DNA from: Chitinophaga alhagiae
Lineage (GTDB): Bacteria > Bacteroidota > Bacteroidia > Chitinophagales > Chitinophagaceae
Length of the DNA stretch: 64,000 nucleotides
NCBI RefSeq assembly: GCF_003568665.1
Contig: NZ_QXMH01000003.1
Span: 531,772 to 595,771, forward strand
Direction: 5' to 3'
Every line of letters starts with the position of its first letter. The first letter of the stretch is position 1. A model generated the notes under the pieces. The model was not told the origin of the DNA and made no database searches. It saw only the letters and a program-made list of their open reading frames with translations. Both the position numbers and the translations under genes were made by a program. This document shows positions 8,720 to 18,250 of this stretch, piece by piece.

Positions 8720-9940
8720 ATGAACATGAAAATCATTGCAGGCTGTTTGCTGGCCGGCACTATTGGTTGTAATGAGGCGGCACAGAAAAAAGATGCCAAA
8801 CCCTCCACCTTCGGAGAAGATGTGGCTTTCCTGCAAAAACACCTGCAGAACGTAGTGGTGCTCAGCGGCGGAGACAGCGCGCGGGTGGTGGTAACGGGCG
8901 ATTACCAGGCCCGCGTAATGACCAGCACCGCCGGCGGCGATGCCGGCAAAAGTTTCGGCTGGATCAATTATGACCTGGTGGCATCCGGCCAGCTCACGCC
9001 GCATATCAATGCTTTTGGCGGGGAAGAACGTTTCTGGCTGGGGCCTGAAGGCGGGCAATACTCCCTGTTCTTCCCGCCCGGCAAACCTTTCGACTTTGAC
9101 AACTGGCAAACACCGGGACTGATAGACACCGCGCATTACGTTGTGCGATCATCATCCCCCACCGCCGTTACCTACCAATATGCCGGCAACATCATCAATT
9201 ACTCCGGCACCCCGTTCACGCTCAACATCAACCGCACCATCCGCCTGCTTGACCAGCAGGCCATCACCGCCAAACTCGGCTTTGACCTGCCGGAGGGCCT
9301 GCGTTATGTAGCCTATGAAACGGAAAACGTGCTCACCAATGCGGGAGACAGCGCCTGGCAGGAGCAAAGCGGCCTGCTAAGCATCTGGCTGCTGGGCATG
9401 TTCAAACCCTCTGACCAGACCGCCGTGGTAGCGCCGTTCCGCCATATCCCGGATGCCCGCGCACATATTACGGACGACTACTTCGGCAAAATTGCGCCGG
9501 ATCGGCTTTCCGTAAAAGACAGCCTGTTGCTTTTCCGCGCAGACGGGAAGGCACGCGGCAAGCTGGGCCTTTCCCCGCTGGTGGCCAAGCCTGGCGCGGG
9601 CAGCATAGACCTGGAGAACAATACCCTCACGGTATTGCTGTACGATGTAGTGCCCGATGGCCGCTACGTCAATTCAAAATGGGAATTGCAGAAAGAACCG
9701 TTCAAGGGAGATGCCGTAAACTGCTATAACGACGGGCCGCTGGCAGACGGCTCGCAGATGGGGCCTTTCTACGAAGTAGAATCCTCTTCAGACGCACGCG
9801 CGCTGCAACCCGGGGAATCTGTCAACTACCGCCAGGCCACCCTGCATTTTGAAGGCAGCCGCGAAGCGCTGCAAACGCTGGCGCAGCTGCTATGGCAACT
9901 GCCGCTGCAGGATGTACAACAATTCCTTCAAAACAAATAA
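8720..9940 (+). CDS. Exported lipoprotein-like protein, DUF6786-like, function unknown
   Basis: 406 residues from the chosen ATG at 8720. That start gives a short hydrophobic signal with a possible lipobox Cys at residue 17 (AGTIGC); an upstream frame extension lacks a signal and overlaps the dehydratase stop. Conserved-looking segments are RVMTSTAGG...FGWINYDL, FGGEERFWLGPEGGQYS and NYSGTPFTLNINRTI. The all-beta character and FGGE/WLGPEGG motifs recall mutarotase-like beta-sandwich proteins, and I associate it with the uncharacterised Bacteroidota family DUF6786, without a way to check. It lies between two pathway genes (20 and 6 bp gaps), so it belongs to the operon. A periplasmic sugar mutarotase or sugar-binding role is a guess. 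Confidence 0.7.
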   Translation: MNMKIIAGCLLAGTIGCNEAAQKKDAKPSTFGEDVAFLQKHLQNVVVLSGGDSARVVVTGDYQARVMTSTAGGDAGKSFGWINYDLVASGQLTPHINAFGGEERFWLGPEGGQYSLFFPPGKPFDFDNWQTPGLIDTAHYVVRSSSPTAVTYQYAGNIINYSGTPFTLNINRTIRLLDQQAITAKLGFDLPEGLRYVAYETENVLTNAGDSAWQEQSGLLSIWLLGMFKPSDQTAVVAPFRHIPDARAHITDDYFGKIAPDRLSVKDSLLLFRADGKARGKLGLSPLVAKPGAGSIDLENNTLTVLLYDVVPDGRYVNSKWELQKEPFKGDAVNCYNDGPLADGSQMGPFYEVESSSDARALQPGESVNYRQATLHFEGSREALQTLAQLLWQLPLQDVQQFLQNK

Positions 9941-9946
9941 AGCCAC

Positions 9947-10804
9947 ATGAATACCATTCTTCTTTATAAAACCGAAGGCGCCCTGCTGGTGTTCCATCAG
10001 CATCAATACTATTCTTTCCTCACAGACTGGAACCGGTTCGTGAACAGGAAAGACCTGTACCAATGCATACTGTCTGACCTGCAGGGCCAGTCCCCGATGG
10101 ACAAGACCGCGGCGGAAAAGATCATTGCCACCGGCCTGCAGCCTCCCATTGCCACACAGGAGGTATGGGCCGCGGGCGTTACCTACTTCCGCAGCCGTAC
10201 CGCGCGCATGGAAGAATCTGAAGATGCCGGCGGCGCTACTTTTTACGACAAGGTATACGTGGCGGAGCGGCCTGAACTATTCTTCAAGGCCACTCCGCGC
10301 CGCGTTTCCGGCCACGGGCAAACGGTGTACATCCGTAAAGACTCTTCCTGGGACGTGCCCGAACCTGAACTGACGTTGTTTGTGAGCAGCCACGGCACCA
10401 TTGAAGGCTACACCGTAGGCAACGACATGAGCTCCCGCAGCATTGAAGGCGAAAACCCGCTCTACCTGCCGCAGGCAAAAGTGTATGAAAAGTGCGCCGG
10501 GCTGGGGCCTTGCCTGATGGTAACAGACGCGCCCATTCCGCCAGATACGCTGATCAAAATGGCCATCTACCGGGGCGCCGTGCAGCAGTATGGAGACCAT
10601 GTGCCCATCAGCCAGATGAAACGCGGCCACCAGGAGCTGGTAGATTTCCTCTTCCGCGGCTGCGCCTTCCCGGACGGATGTTACCTGATGACGGGCACCT
10701 GCCTGGTGCCTGAAAACAGTTTTACCCTGCAGGACGATGACCGGGTGGAGATCAGCATAGACCACATCGGCACGCTGGTGAACCATGTAGCTACCTTGCA
10801 GTAG
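9947..10804 (+). CDS. Fumarylacetoacetate hydrolase-superfamily protein, probable 2-keto-3-deoxy-pentonate dehydratase (AraD1-like)
   Basis: 285 residues. The C-terminal FAH fold shows the metal-binding acidic motif EPELTL, then VGNDMSSRSIEGENP and a TGTCLVP segment. The WAAGVTYFRSRTARMEES stretch resembles FAH-family 2-keto-3-deoxy-arabinonate dehydratases more than the diketo-acid hydrolases of the L-fucose/L-rhamnose routes, which usually carry a GLNYADHA-like motif. The dehydratase reaction would turn 2-keto-3-deoxy-arabinonate into alpha-ketoglutaric semialdehyde, the substrate of the aldehyde dehydrogenase encoded at 4701-6254. That match of product and substrate is the strongest argument for a pentose rather than a fucose pathway. 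It starts 6 bp after the preceding gene. Confidence 0.85.
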   Translation: MNTILLYKTEGALLVFHQHQYYSFLTDWNRFVNRKDLYQCILSDLQGQSPMDKTAAEKIIATGLQPPIATQEVWAAGVTYFRSRTARMEESEDAGGATFYDKVYVAERPELFFKATPRRVSGHGQTVYIRKDSSWDVPEPELTLFVSSHGTIEGYTVGNDMSSRSIEGENPLYLPQAKVYEKCAGLGPCLMVTDAPIPPDTLIKMAIYRGAVQQYGDHVPISQMKRGHQELVDFLFRGCAFPDGCYLMTGTCLVPENSFTLQDDDRVEISIDHIGTLVNHVATLQ

Positions 10805-10891
10805 CACCCTGGAGCGCCCAATGCAGAAGCGGACAAATACAGGAAATACCATGCACGGCATACAACAATTGCATTCCCAAAAAATTCCTTT

Positions 10892-12190
10892 ATGGATTCC
10901 ACAATTGAAATGAAAAACGATACGCTGGCCTCTCCCGGGCGCAGCGGCGCGGTAAAGCTCACCTTCATACTGGTGATCAGCCTGTTCTTTTTATGGGCGC
11001 TCACCGGCAACCTGATCCCTGTACTGATACCGCACCTGCGCAAGGCCTGCCAGCTGAACGATTTCCAATCTGCTTTCATAGACTCTGCCTATTGGGTGAG
11101 TTACTTCTTTTTTGCGCTGCCCGCCGCGTGGGTGATGCGCAAATGGAGTTATAAAACGGGCATCATCACCGGCTTGCTGATAGCGGCGGCCGGTGCCCTT
11201 TTGTTTTTTCCCGCGGCTGAAATGCGCTCTTTCGGCCTGTTCCTCTTTGCGCTGTTCCTCGTAGCCGCGGGCATGACCTTCCTGGAAACCGCCGCCAACC
11301 CGTACATTACCGTTATGGGCCCCAAAGAGACCTCTGTACAGCGCCTCAACTTTGCGCAGGCTTTCAATGGCCTCGGGGCATTTGTGGCGGCCTTTTTCCT
11401 GAGCAAGGTGATATTGTCCGGCAAGGAATACTCACCGGAACAACTGGGCGCCATGAGCCCTGACGCGCTCAACAACTACCTCCTGTCTGAAGCCCGTTCC
11501 GTGCAGGCGCCCTACCTGGCTATTGCCGGGGTATTGCTGGTGGTGGCCCTGGTTTTCAGGCTGGTACATTTCCCTAAAGTACAAGAAGAACATGGCAGCG
11601 GCTTCAGCCTCAACCTGCGCGTATTCCGGCACATGCATTTCCGCTGGGGCGTTATTGCGCAGTTCGCTTACGTGGGCGCGCAGGTATGCATTTCCAGCTT
11701 CTTTATCCGCTACGCCGGTTTCAGCGCGGGTATGCCGGAAATGGAGGCCACTACCTTCCTGGGCATGCTGCTGCTTTGTTTTATGGTGGGGCGGTACGCC
11801 GGCACCTTCCTGATGCAGCGAACATCTCCCCGCCTGCTGCTGCTGGCTTACAGCGTGGCGTGCGTACTGCTGCTGGCGTATTGCGTATTGCAGGGCGGCC
11901 TGGTGGGCGTATACTTTTTACTGCTGGTGGAATTTTTTATGTCTATCATGTTCCCCACTATTTTCTCGATGGCCATTAAAGACCTCGGCAACGAAACAAA
12001 AACAGGCTCCGCCTTTCTCGTGATGTCTATTGTGGGCGGCGCGCTGGTGCCGCTGGGGCTGGGGGCTGTAGCTTATTATTACAATGTACAGCTGGCATAC
12101 GTGGTGCCGCTGATCTGTTTTGCCGTGGTGGCCTGGTATGCCTGGCGGCATGCGCTGCCCGTGGCGGTAAAAGAACCGCTTTCCTCATAA
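10892..12190 (+). CDS. MFS sugar:H+ symporter, FucP-like
   Basis: 432 residues with about 12 hydrophobic segments. The N-terminal FLWALTGNLIPVLIPHL, the LNDFQSAFIDSAYWVSYF helix and the FLETAANPYITVMGP motif are typical of the FucP/glucose-galactose permease branch of MFS. E. coli FucP takes up L-fucose and also D-arabinose and L-galactose, matching the sugar class suggested by the dehydrogenase. It should carry the released monosaccharide across the inner membrane. It is the last gene of the plus arm, 87 bp after the FAH gene, and its last 6 bp overlap the 3' end of the convergent minus-arm gene. Confidence 0.88.
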   Translation: MDSTIEMKNDTLASPGRSGAVKLTFILVISLFFLWALTGNLIPVLIPHLRKACQLNDFQSAFIDSAYWVSYFFFALPAAWVMRKWSYKTGIITGLLIAAAGALLFFPAAEMRSFGLFLFALFLVAAGMTFLETAANPYITVMGPKETSVQRLNFAQAFNGLGAFVAAFFLSKVILSGKEYSPEQLGAMSPDALNNYLLSEARSVQAPYLAIAGVLLVVALVFRLVHFPKVQEEHGSGFSLNLRVFRHMHFRWGVIAQFAYVGAQVCISSFFIRYAGFSAGMPEMEATTFLGMLLLCFMVGRYAGTFLMQRTSPRLLLLAYSVACVLLLAYCVLQGGLVGVYFLLLVEFFMSIMFPTIFSMAIKDLGNETKTGSAFLVMSIVGGALVPLGLGAVAYYYNVQLAYVVPLICFAVVAWYAWRHALPVAVKEPLSS

Positions 12191-13204
12191 CGGGGAAAGC
12201 AGTTCCGCCGCCGTTTTACGGCTAAGGCCAAAATAAAGGCGCTGGCCGGGTATATACTTTTCGCGCAATTCAAAGTTCTCGAAAGAGGGACCGCCGGGTA
12301 CGGCAATGTAATGTTCCGCGTTCCTGCTGCCGCCGCTCCAGTAGCTGGCGCGGCCGTTTACGCGCACCTGCAGGGAAGGCTGCGCCTGTTCCTTTTCTTT
12401 CCGCCAGTATTGGCTCAACATGTAGAACGGCCGGTAGCGCCAGTTCCACCGTTTCATATAGGCTTCTTCCTGCGGCCATGCGGCCAGTTCGGCAAAAGTT
12501 TCATCCGGCGTGGCCACTACCAAAAGATCCCCGTTGGCATCCCGCGGCATTTGCGTGGCGGGGTACGGTTCTTTCTCGATGAAATCTATACCGCTATAAC
12601 CCTCATACAGGCGGCGGGCGTTGATCACCGTGTCTTTAAGATGCAGCCTTCTCAGCCGGGAATAGTTGCCCATGGTGGCGGTAATGCCGCAACGGTCCAT
12701 AGGCGCGCTGTCTGCATGATGGTATACTTCAATACACAGTTCTTCAGGGCGGTTTTTGAAGAGGGTGATCTTGAGATAAGGATGCGCGCCATTGGCGAAT
12801 TTTTCCATCCGCAGGCAGAAGCCGATACTGTCTGCCGTGTGGAAAGTATCTGTTACCCACATCAGCTTGCCCCATTTGCCATCAGCAGCGGAGGGCGAAA
12901 TTTCACTGAACTCTATTTTCCCGTTCACCACCGGTTCCACCGCTATGTAGTTGATGTGGTACACCAGCCCCATGTATTCGTAGCCAATGCGCAGCAGGCC
13001 GCGCGGCCCTCCGTTGGCGCCCTGTTTCAGGTTTTCAATGGCGCCCGGCCAAAGGCCTACCACCATGCCGTTGCGGATGCCCCACAGGGTACTGTCACGC
13101 CGCAGCCATTGCGCCTGCGTAACAGTGCCGGTGCAAAGCAGAGCGGCCAGCAGTAAATATTTGCGCACGGGTGAGGTCACCCGTGCGCGGAACTTTTTAT
13201 GCAT
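12185..13204 (-). CDS. Exported protein of unknown function, last gene of the PUL minus arm
   Basis: 339 residues from the ATG at 13204, chosen because it gives a clean signal peptide (MHKKF... then LLLAALLCTGTVTQAQ). The ORF extends 16 codons further upstream to 13252 without a signal. The mature protein is rich in Trp, Tyr and charged residues (GIRNGMVVGLWPGAIENL, GGPRGLLRIGYEY, YWSGGSRNAEHY) and looks like an all-beta glycan-active or glycan-binding protein. I recognise no catalytic motif and no family. It is co-directional with susD, 60 bp after its stop, so probably co-transcribed with the outer-membrane uptake genes. Its 3' end overlaps the MFS gene by 6 bp. Confidence 0.72.
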   Translation of the reverse strand: MHKKFRARVTSPVRKYLLLAALLCTGTVTQAQWLRRDSTLWGIRNGMVVGLWPGAIENLKQGANGGPRGLLRIGYEYMGLVYHINYIAVEPVVNGKIEFSEISPSAADGKWGKLMWVTDTFHTADSIGFCLRMEKFANGAHPYLKITLFKNRPEELCIEVYHHADSAPMDRCGITATMGNYSRLRRLHLKDTVINARRLYEGYSGIDFIEKEPYPATQMPRDANGDLLVVATPDETFAELAAWPQEEAYMKRWNWRYRPFYMLSQYWRKEKEQAQPSLQVRVNGRASYWSGGSRNAEHYIAVPGGPSFENFELREKYIPGQRLYFGLSRKTAAELLSPL

Positions 13205-13264
13205 ATTCCAATGTTTGTATCGTTGAGGGGCATGCCGCATGCGCCCGGCCATCCCCCGGAAGGC

Positions 13265-15040
13265 CTACCACCCCGGGTTCTGCACCAGGTTGTGGTTCTT
13301 GTTGATCTCTTCCTGCTGAATGGGCCATAAGTAATGTTTGGGGGCAATGAACACGCGTTTTTCCACCACTGTTCTTTTGTAAAAATTATCATCATTCAGT
13401 GCCGCGCCCGCGCCAATATTCATGCCGTGGATCTCCCTGCTGTCAATGCCGGCGGCTATCTTCCAGCGGCGGGTATCAAAATAGCGGTGCGTTTCAAAAG
13501 CCAGCTCTATGCGCCGTTCGTGATGTATCTTTTCCCGCATGGCATCCTGCGTAAGACCGGCGGGCAGCCCCGGCAGGCCGGAGCGGTCCCGCACCAGGTT
13601 GATGTACTTATACACGTCCGCCACCGGGCCGTCCATTTCATTCAGCGCTTCCGCATAGTCAAGGTACAATTCTCCCAGCCGGTAGTAAATAAAAGTATTG
13701 AGCGAAAACCTGTTCTGGAAAATATCTGACGTGGGGTTCACCATTTTTTTCATGAGGTAACCTGTAATGCAATAGTCGGAACCGGCGCGCTTGCGGCCGT
13801 CCAGCCCTTCAAACCAGAACTGTATGCCCCTCCCTTTCCAGATGGCGCCGTTGAAATTGATGCTGGCGTAAAAACGCGGTTCCCGGTCTACGTACATGTT
13901 GCGCACGCCGGCGGGGTAATAGTCCAGCGGGTGTTTGGCCGCCGCATATCCCGTTTCCACATACCCGGAGGCGGGGTTGACAACCGGCGATCCGTCTGCG
14001 TTGTAGCCGGTGATGGGGCGCTCGCCGTTGGCCATTTCATAATCATCCACCAGCTCCTGCGTGGGACAGAAAATAGAGAACCCGCCAAAGCCAATGGGAT
14101 TGCTGCAACGTTCAAAATGGGAATGCTCCCCGGCATTGCGGGCAAAGAGCACCTCCGCGTTGTTGCGTTCTATGAATACTTCCTGGTAGTTGCGTACCGG
14201 GTCGTTGCTGGCGGAGCGGTATAGCCTGTAGCCGTTGGCTTCCGCACCGTCAATACAATCTTTAGCAGCCTGTGCGGCCTTTCTCCACCGTTCCTTGTCA
14301 AAAGCGGGGAACAGCTGAATGCCTTCTTGGTCTTTGATGTTGGTATAGTCCGTGTTGCCGTTCCACAGCGGGCTGGCCATATACAGCAGCGCCTGCGCCT
14401 TTAATGCCATGGCGGCGGGTTTGGTGATGCGGCCCAGCTGGTCCGCGCCTACGCGCCATTCCAGCAGCGGTACGGCTTTATCGCATTCCGCGGCAATGAA
14501 GTCGATCACCTTGTCTACCGGCTGGCGGCGGATAACGGCGTAATCTTCACTCAACGCGTAGGGGTGGTCCGCAACGGGGATAGCGCCGTAGATGCGGGCC
14601 AGCATAAAATGATAGAAGGCCCGCAGGAAAGTGGCCTCCCCTATCCAGCGCCGCTTTTCCGTTTCATCCATCGGCACCTGCTCCACGTTGGCCAGGAAAA
14701 TATTGGTCTTCCGGATGCCTTCGTACATGAACCCCCAGATGTCAGGATAATAATCATTGGCGCTCCAGGCGCCGGAATTGAGCAGGTGGGAGTAGGCGCC
14801 CAGGAAGGTGATCTCCATCTCGTCACTGGCCCCGGTGTAGGGGTTGCGCTGGTCCCAGTCTGCCGCGCCCAGCATCACGGGAATGTTGTGATAGGCGGAG
14901 GAGAGAAAAGACTCTGCGTACTTTCTTTCCGAAAATACTTTTTTGATATCCAGGTCTTCGTCAGGCGCCTTTTTCAGATAGTCTTTGGTGCATGATGCCG
15001 TTAATAACAATATAGCGGTAAAAACAAGCAGCTTGTTCAT
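13265..15040 (-). CDS. SusD/RagB-family outer-membrane glycan-binding lipoprotein (pair 1)
   Basis: 591 residues. A lipoprotein signal with lipobox Cys17 (LLTASC) is followed by the SusD-type N-terminus (YLKKAPDEDLDIKKVFSERKYAE), TPR-like helices (ATFLRAFYHFMLARIYG...VPV) and the typical C-terminal ending (KHYLWPIQQEEINKNHNLVQNPGW). SusD proteins cap the SusC barrel and bind oligosaccharide at the cell surface. The gene lies 20 bp after susC. It is clearly paralogous to the SusD encoded at 27269-29071, with similar N-terminal, RAYYHF-like and NPGW motifs. Ligand unknown; by context the furanoside-containing glycan of this locus. Confidence 0.95.
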   Translation of the reverse strand: MNKLLVFTAILLLTASCTKDYLKKAPDEDLDIKKVFSERKYAESFLSSAYHNIPVMLGAADWDQRNPYTGASDEMEITFLGAYSHLLNSGAWSANDYYPDIWGFMYEGIRKTNIFLANVEQVPMDETEKRRWIGEATFLRAFYHFMLARIYGAIPVADHPYALSEDYAVIRRQPVDKVIDFIAAECDKAVPLLEWRVGADQLGRITKPAAMALKAQALLYMASPLWNGNTDYTNIKDQEGIQLFPAFDKERWRKAAQAAKDCIDGAEANGYRLYRSASNDPVRNYQEVFIERNNAEVLFARNAGEHSHFERCSNPIGFGGFSIFCPTQELVDDYEMANGERPITGYNADGSPVVNPASGYVETGYAAAKHPLDYYPAGVRNMYVDREPRFYASINFNGAIWKGRGIQFWFEGLDGRKRAGSDYCITGYLMKKMVNPTSDIFQNRFSLNTFIYYRLGELYLDYAEALNEMDGPVADVYKYINLVRDRSGLPGLPAGLTQDAMREKIHHERRIELAFETHRYFDTRRWKIAAGIDSREIHGMNIGAGAALNDDNFYKRTVVEKRVFIAPKHYLWPIQQEEINKNHNLVQNPGW

Positions 15041-15060
15041 CTTGTAAGTTTGAAGGTGTT

Positions 15061-18000
15061 TTAAAATGATAACTGTGCGCCGAAGTTGATGCTACGTTGC
15101 AGCGGGTAGCCGCCGGTGCCGTAGTTGGATTCCGGGTCTATCACTTTTATTTTGTCCCATGTAACCAGGTTATACCCGTTAATGAACAGGCGGATATCAT
15201 CCAGCCCGTGTTTTTTCAGGGCGGCCACTTTGAAGTTGTACGCCACCTCCGCGCTTTTCAGCCGCAGGTAACCCGCGTCCTGCAAAAAGAGCGTGGACGT
15301 TCTGTTGTTGTTCGGGTTCTGGTAGGGCGATACACGGGGGTATTTGGCCTGCTGGCTGGCGGGCGTCCAGCGGTTGTCGTAATATTCCCGCAGTATGTTA
15401 TACGTGCCCAGCCCCATCTGGAAGGCGTACATAGACGGCCCGTCTACGAACAGGCTGGCCCTGGCCGCACCGGTGAAGAACACGCTCAGCTCAAACCCTT
15501 TGTAGCCAAAGCTGGCGCCGGCGCCGTATACCATTTGCGGCGTGCGGGGGTACCCGATGGGCACACGGTCGTAATCGTCCACCACGCCATCGTTATTGTA
15601 ATCCTGGTACTTGATATCGCCCGGCTTTACCTCGTCCATGAATTTCTGCTGGGGGCTGCGGTCTATGTCTGCCTGATTTTTGAAGAAACCCAGCGCTATC
15701 AGCCCCATGGGCTGATCTATGGGAAGGCCTACAAAAGACTGGTAGGCATATTTTGGCGTGGGATCGTCGTTTTGCGTACAGATGCTTTTGGCGTAGGTGA
15801 AGGTGCCGCGGAAGTTATAGTAGAAACCGCTGCGCGTGGTGTGCTTGATCTCCAGCAAGGCGTCCAGGCCGGTGTTTTCCGCTTTGCCAAGGTTGGCATA
15901 GGGCAGCGTCCAGGGGTAGTAGCCTGTTACGCGGGGAATTACGCCGCGTTGTATCAGGATGCCTTCCCGTTGTTCCTTGAAACCGTCTACCTGCAGGTTC
16001 ACCTTGCCGTTGAACAGTTCCAGGTCAAACCCGATGTTCGATTTGGCGGCTACCTCCCAGGTCACGTCATCATTGCCGATCTGCGCTTCCTCAAAGCCCT
16101 GGTAGAAACGCTGGTTATCCCCGAAAAAATAAGACTGCCCGGAGCGGTTAATGGTGGTCAGGAACAGGAAGCGGCGGCCGGCAATGATCTTGTCGTTGCC
16201 CACCTTGCCGTAAGAGCCCCTGATCTTGAGGCTGGAAATGGCGTTGACGTTCCAGAAATTTTCGTTGCTGATGATCCAGCCCGCGGAAATGGACGGGAAA
16301 AAACCGTACTGCTTGCCTTCGGGGAAGTTTTCGGAGCCGTTGTAACCGGCGTTCGCTTCCGCCAGGTAACGGTTGTCGTAGTTGTACGTGATACGCCCGG
16401 CCAGCCCCTGGTTGCGGTAAGGCAGGTTGTTGATGGGCACGCCCGCGGTGAGGTCTATGTTTTCCCGGCGGTTGCCCAGTATCATGCCTGTAACGGTGTG
16501 TTTCCCGAAAGCCCGGTTATAGTTCACCGCCAGTTCCGTATAATACGTGCGGCTGGCCTGGTTGTTCAGCTTGTATTGCATGGGCTGTTCTTCCCGGATG
16601 GTAGCGTAATTGCCATTGCCGTCAGCATCTTCTGTATACTGTTTGATGGCGTACGGCTTGATGCGGTCTGTAGACGCGGCATAATTATGATCGTAAGAAA
16701 AAAGCCCGCGTACAGACAACCCTTTTGTGACCAGTGAAGACAGGTCCCATCTGCCGCCGAAGGTGCCCTGCAGCGAATTTCTGTCTTGCCGTGTATACCC
16801 CGCCTGTGTAACCAGCCCCCAGGGGTTGTCTTGCAGGTAGGAAGTAGAAGCGCCTGCCACAGAACCGTCCGGGTTCAGCTTGGGATAGTTGATGGGCGAG
16901 GTTATTTTCAGGGCGTCAAAAATGCGCGGGGCGGACGTACCGGGATAGTTCCCTTTCTGTATGATGCCGCCAATGCCCAGCTCCAGGCTGATGGATTTGG
17001 ACACGTTGATATCTACATTGGAGCGGAAGTTATAACGCTTCATTTGCGCATTCGTTTTATAGGGGTTGTGGGGATCTTGTTTGTAAATGCCGTTCAATAT
17101 GGTATAGCCCACGTTGGTATAGTATTTAATGATCTCGTTGCCGCCGGATACGCTGAGGTTGTTGATGGTCTGGTAGGTATTTTCCTTCAGCACCGCGTCC
17201 GTCCAGTTCACGTCCGGGTAAATGAAGGGATCTGACTGATCGCGGAACTTGCGCAGCTCGTCTTCCGTATACCGTGCGGACTGCCCGTTGTTGAGCAGCG
17301 CTTCGTTGATGAGCCCGGCATATTCCGGGCCGTTGATATAATCCGGCAGCCGCATGGCCTGCAGGGAGGCGTGCTCCGTGCGGAACACCACGCGCGGGCG
17401 GCCCGTGGTGCCTCTTTTGGTGGTGATGAGTATCACGCCGTTGGCCCCTCTTACACCGTAAACCGCCGTGGCCGAAGCATCTTTGAGAATGGAAAAGCTC
17501 TCTATCTCCTGCGTGTTGATGTTATTGATATCACGCTCCACGCCGTCTACCAGTATGAGCGGCGCCCTGTTGGCCCAGGTGCCGAAGCCGCGGATGAACA
17601 CGGCCGCGCCATCGTACCCCGGCTCACCGGAGCTTTGGCGGGTAATGATGCCCGGCATGCTGCCTGCCAGGGCATTGGAGAGAGACGGCGTGGCAATACG
17701 CTGGATGTTGGCTACCGGCACGCTGGAGATAGCACCCGTTACCGTGGCCTTCTTTTGCTTGCCGAAGCCGACTACCACTACATCTCCCAGCGTGCTGCTC
17801 TGCTGCTTCAGGGCAATGTTGATAACGGTATTGGCGCCTACCGTAATGGCCTGCGTTTCGTAGCCCACGTAGGTGAACACCAGCATGGCATCGTTCCCCG
17901 CCACCTTGATGGCATAAGTACCGTCTGGGTAAGTGGTGGTGCCCACGGGCGAGCCCTGCACTACAATAGTGACCTCAGACAGCGGCTGGCCGTCTGCCGC

Positions 18001-18135
18001 CGCGGTTACCTTACCGGTGATCACCTTCTGGCCGTAACCGGCGGCCGTGAAGGCGAAAAAGAAAAAGAAGCAGCTGATCCATTTTTTCCTGGACGTGCTT
18101 TGCTGGATAGGCATACATTGCCGGCAACTTTTCAT
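15061..18135 (-). CDS. SusC/RagA TonB-linked outer-membrane importer (pair 1)
   Basis: 1,024 residues. A signal peptide (hydrophobic run about 20-33) leads into a carboxypeptidase-regulatory-like domain (VITGKVTAAADGQPL..., about 37-115). Next come the VVVVGFGKQKKATVTGAI box, the TonB plug (SLSNALAGSMPGIITRQSSGEPG, ILKDASATAVYGVRGANGVILITTKRG) and a beta barrel ending in a terminal Phe (NFGAQLSF). It imports oligosaccharides together with SusD, using TonB energy. There is no STN domain, so control is through the LacI operator 33 bp upstream rather than by sigma/anti-sigma signalling. Highly similar in architecture and motifs to the SusC encoded at 24176-27256. Confidence 0.96.
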   Translation of the reverse strand: MKSCRQCMPIQQSTSRKKWISCFFFFFAFTAAGYGQKVITGKVTAAADGQPLSEVTIVVQGSPVGTTTYPDGTYAIKVAGNDAMLVFTYVGYETQAITVGANTVINIALKQQSSTLGDVVVVGFGKQKKATVTGAISSVPVANIQRIATPSLSNALAGSMPGIITRQSSGEPGYDGAAVFIRGFGTWANRAPLILVDGVERDINNINTQEIESFSILKDASATAVYGVRGANGVILITTKRGTTGRPRVVFRTEHASLQAMRLPDYINGPEYAGLINEALLNNGQSARYTEDELRKFRDQSDPFIYPDVNWTDAVLKENTYQTINNLSVSGGNEIIKYYTNVGYTILNGIYKQDPHNPYKTNAQMKRYNFRSNVDINVSKSISLELGIGGIIQKGNYPGTSAPRIFDALKITSPINYPKLNPDGSVAGASTSYLQDNPWGLVTQAGYTRQDRNSLQGTFGGRWDLSSLVTKGLSVRGLFSYDHNYAASTDRIKPYAIKQYTEDADGNGNYATIREEQPMQYKLNNQASRTYYTELAVNYNRAFGKHTVTGMILGNRRENIDLTAGVPINNLPYRNQGLAGRITYNYDNRYLAEANAGYNGSENFPEGKQYGFFPSISAGWIISNENFWNVNAISSLKIRGSYGKVGNDKIIAGRRFLFLTTINRSGQSYFFGDNQRFYQGFEEAQIGNDDVTWEVAAKSNIGFDLELFNGKVNLQVDGFKEQREGILIQRGVIPRVTGYYPWTLPYANLGKAENTGLDALLEIKHTTRSGFYYNFRGTFTYAKSICTQNDDPTPKYAYQSFVGLPIDQPMGLIALGFFKNQADIDRSPQQKFMDEVKPGDIKYQDYNNDGVVDDYDRVPIGYPRTPQMVYGAGASFGYKGFELSVFFTGAARASLFVDGPSMYAFQMGLGTYNILREYYDNRWTPASQQAKYPRVSPYQNPNNNRTSTLFLQDAGYLRLKSAEVAYNFKVAALKKHGLDDIRLFINGYNLVTWDKIKVIDPESNYGTGGYPLQRSINFGAQLSF

Positions 18136-18167
18136 AAACGTGCTAATTTTTTTGTGGATAAGGAGTT

Positions 18168-18183
18168 GCTTTAACGTTTAAGC
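18168..18183. promoter_or_regulatory. LacI-family operator, site 3 (before susC of pair 1)
   Basis: gctttaacgtttaagc differs from the perfect palindrome at 21015-21030 at one position and keeps the central CG. It lies in the 115-bp gap between the GH116 stop and the susC start, 33 bp before susC on the minus strand, so susC/susD probably have their own LacI-controlled promoter. Confidence 0.8.
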
Positions 18184-18250
18184 AGATGGAATTTAAAATG
18201 CCGTGCTATTGATCTGGTTGAATAATGCGGTGGTGATGGTGATAATAATG

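Noticed and set aside
6294..10804. Full L-fucose oxidative pathway
   Set aside because: No second dehydrogenase for 2-keto-3-deoxy-fuconate and no lactonase is present, and the FAH protein looks like a dehydratase rather than a diketo-acid hydrolase. L-fucose as an alternative substrate is not excluded.
15097..16737. Plus-strand open frame (546 codons) opposite the first SusC gene
   Set aside because: Same shadow pattern: the opposite strand encodes a full TonB-dependent barrel, and this frame has no recognisable domain.
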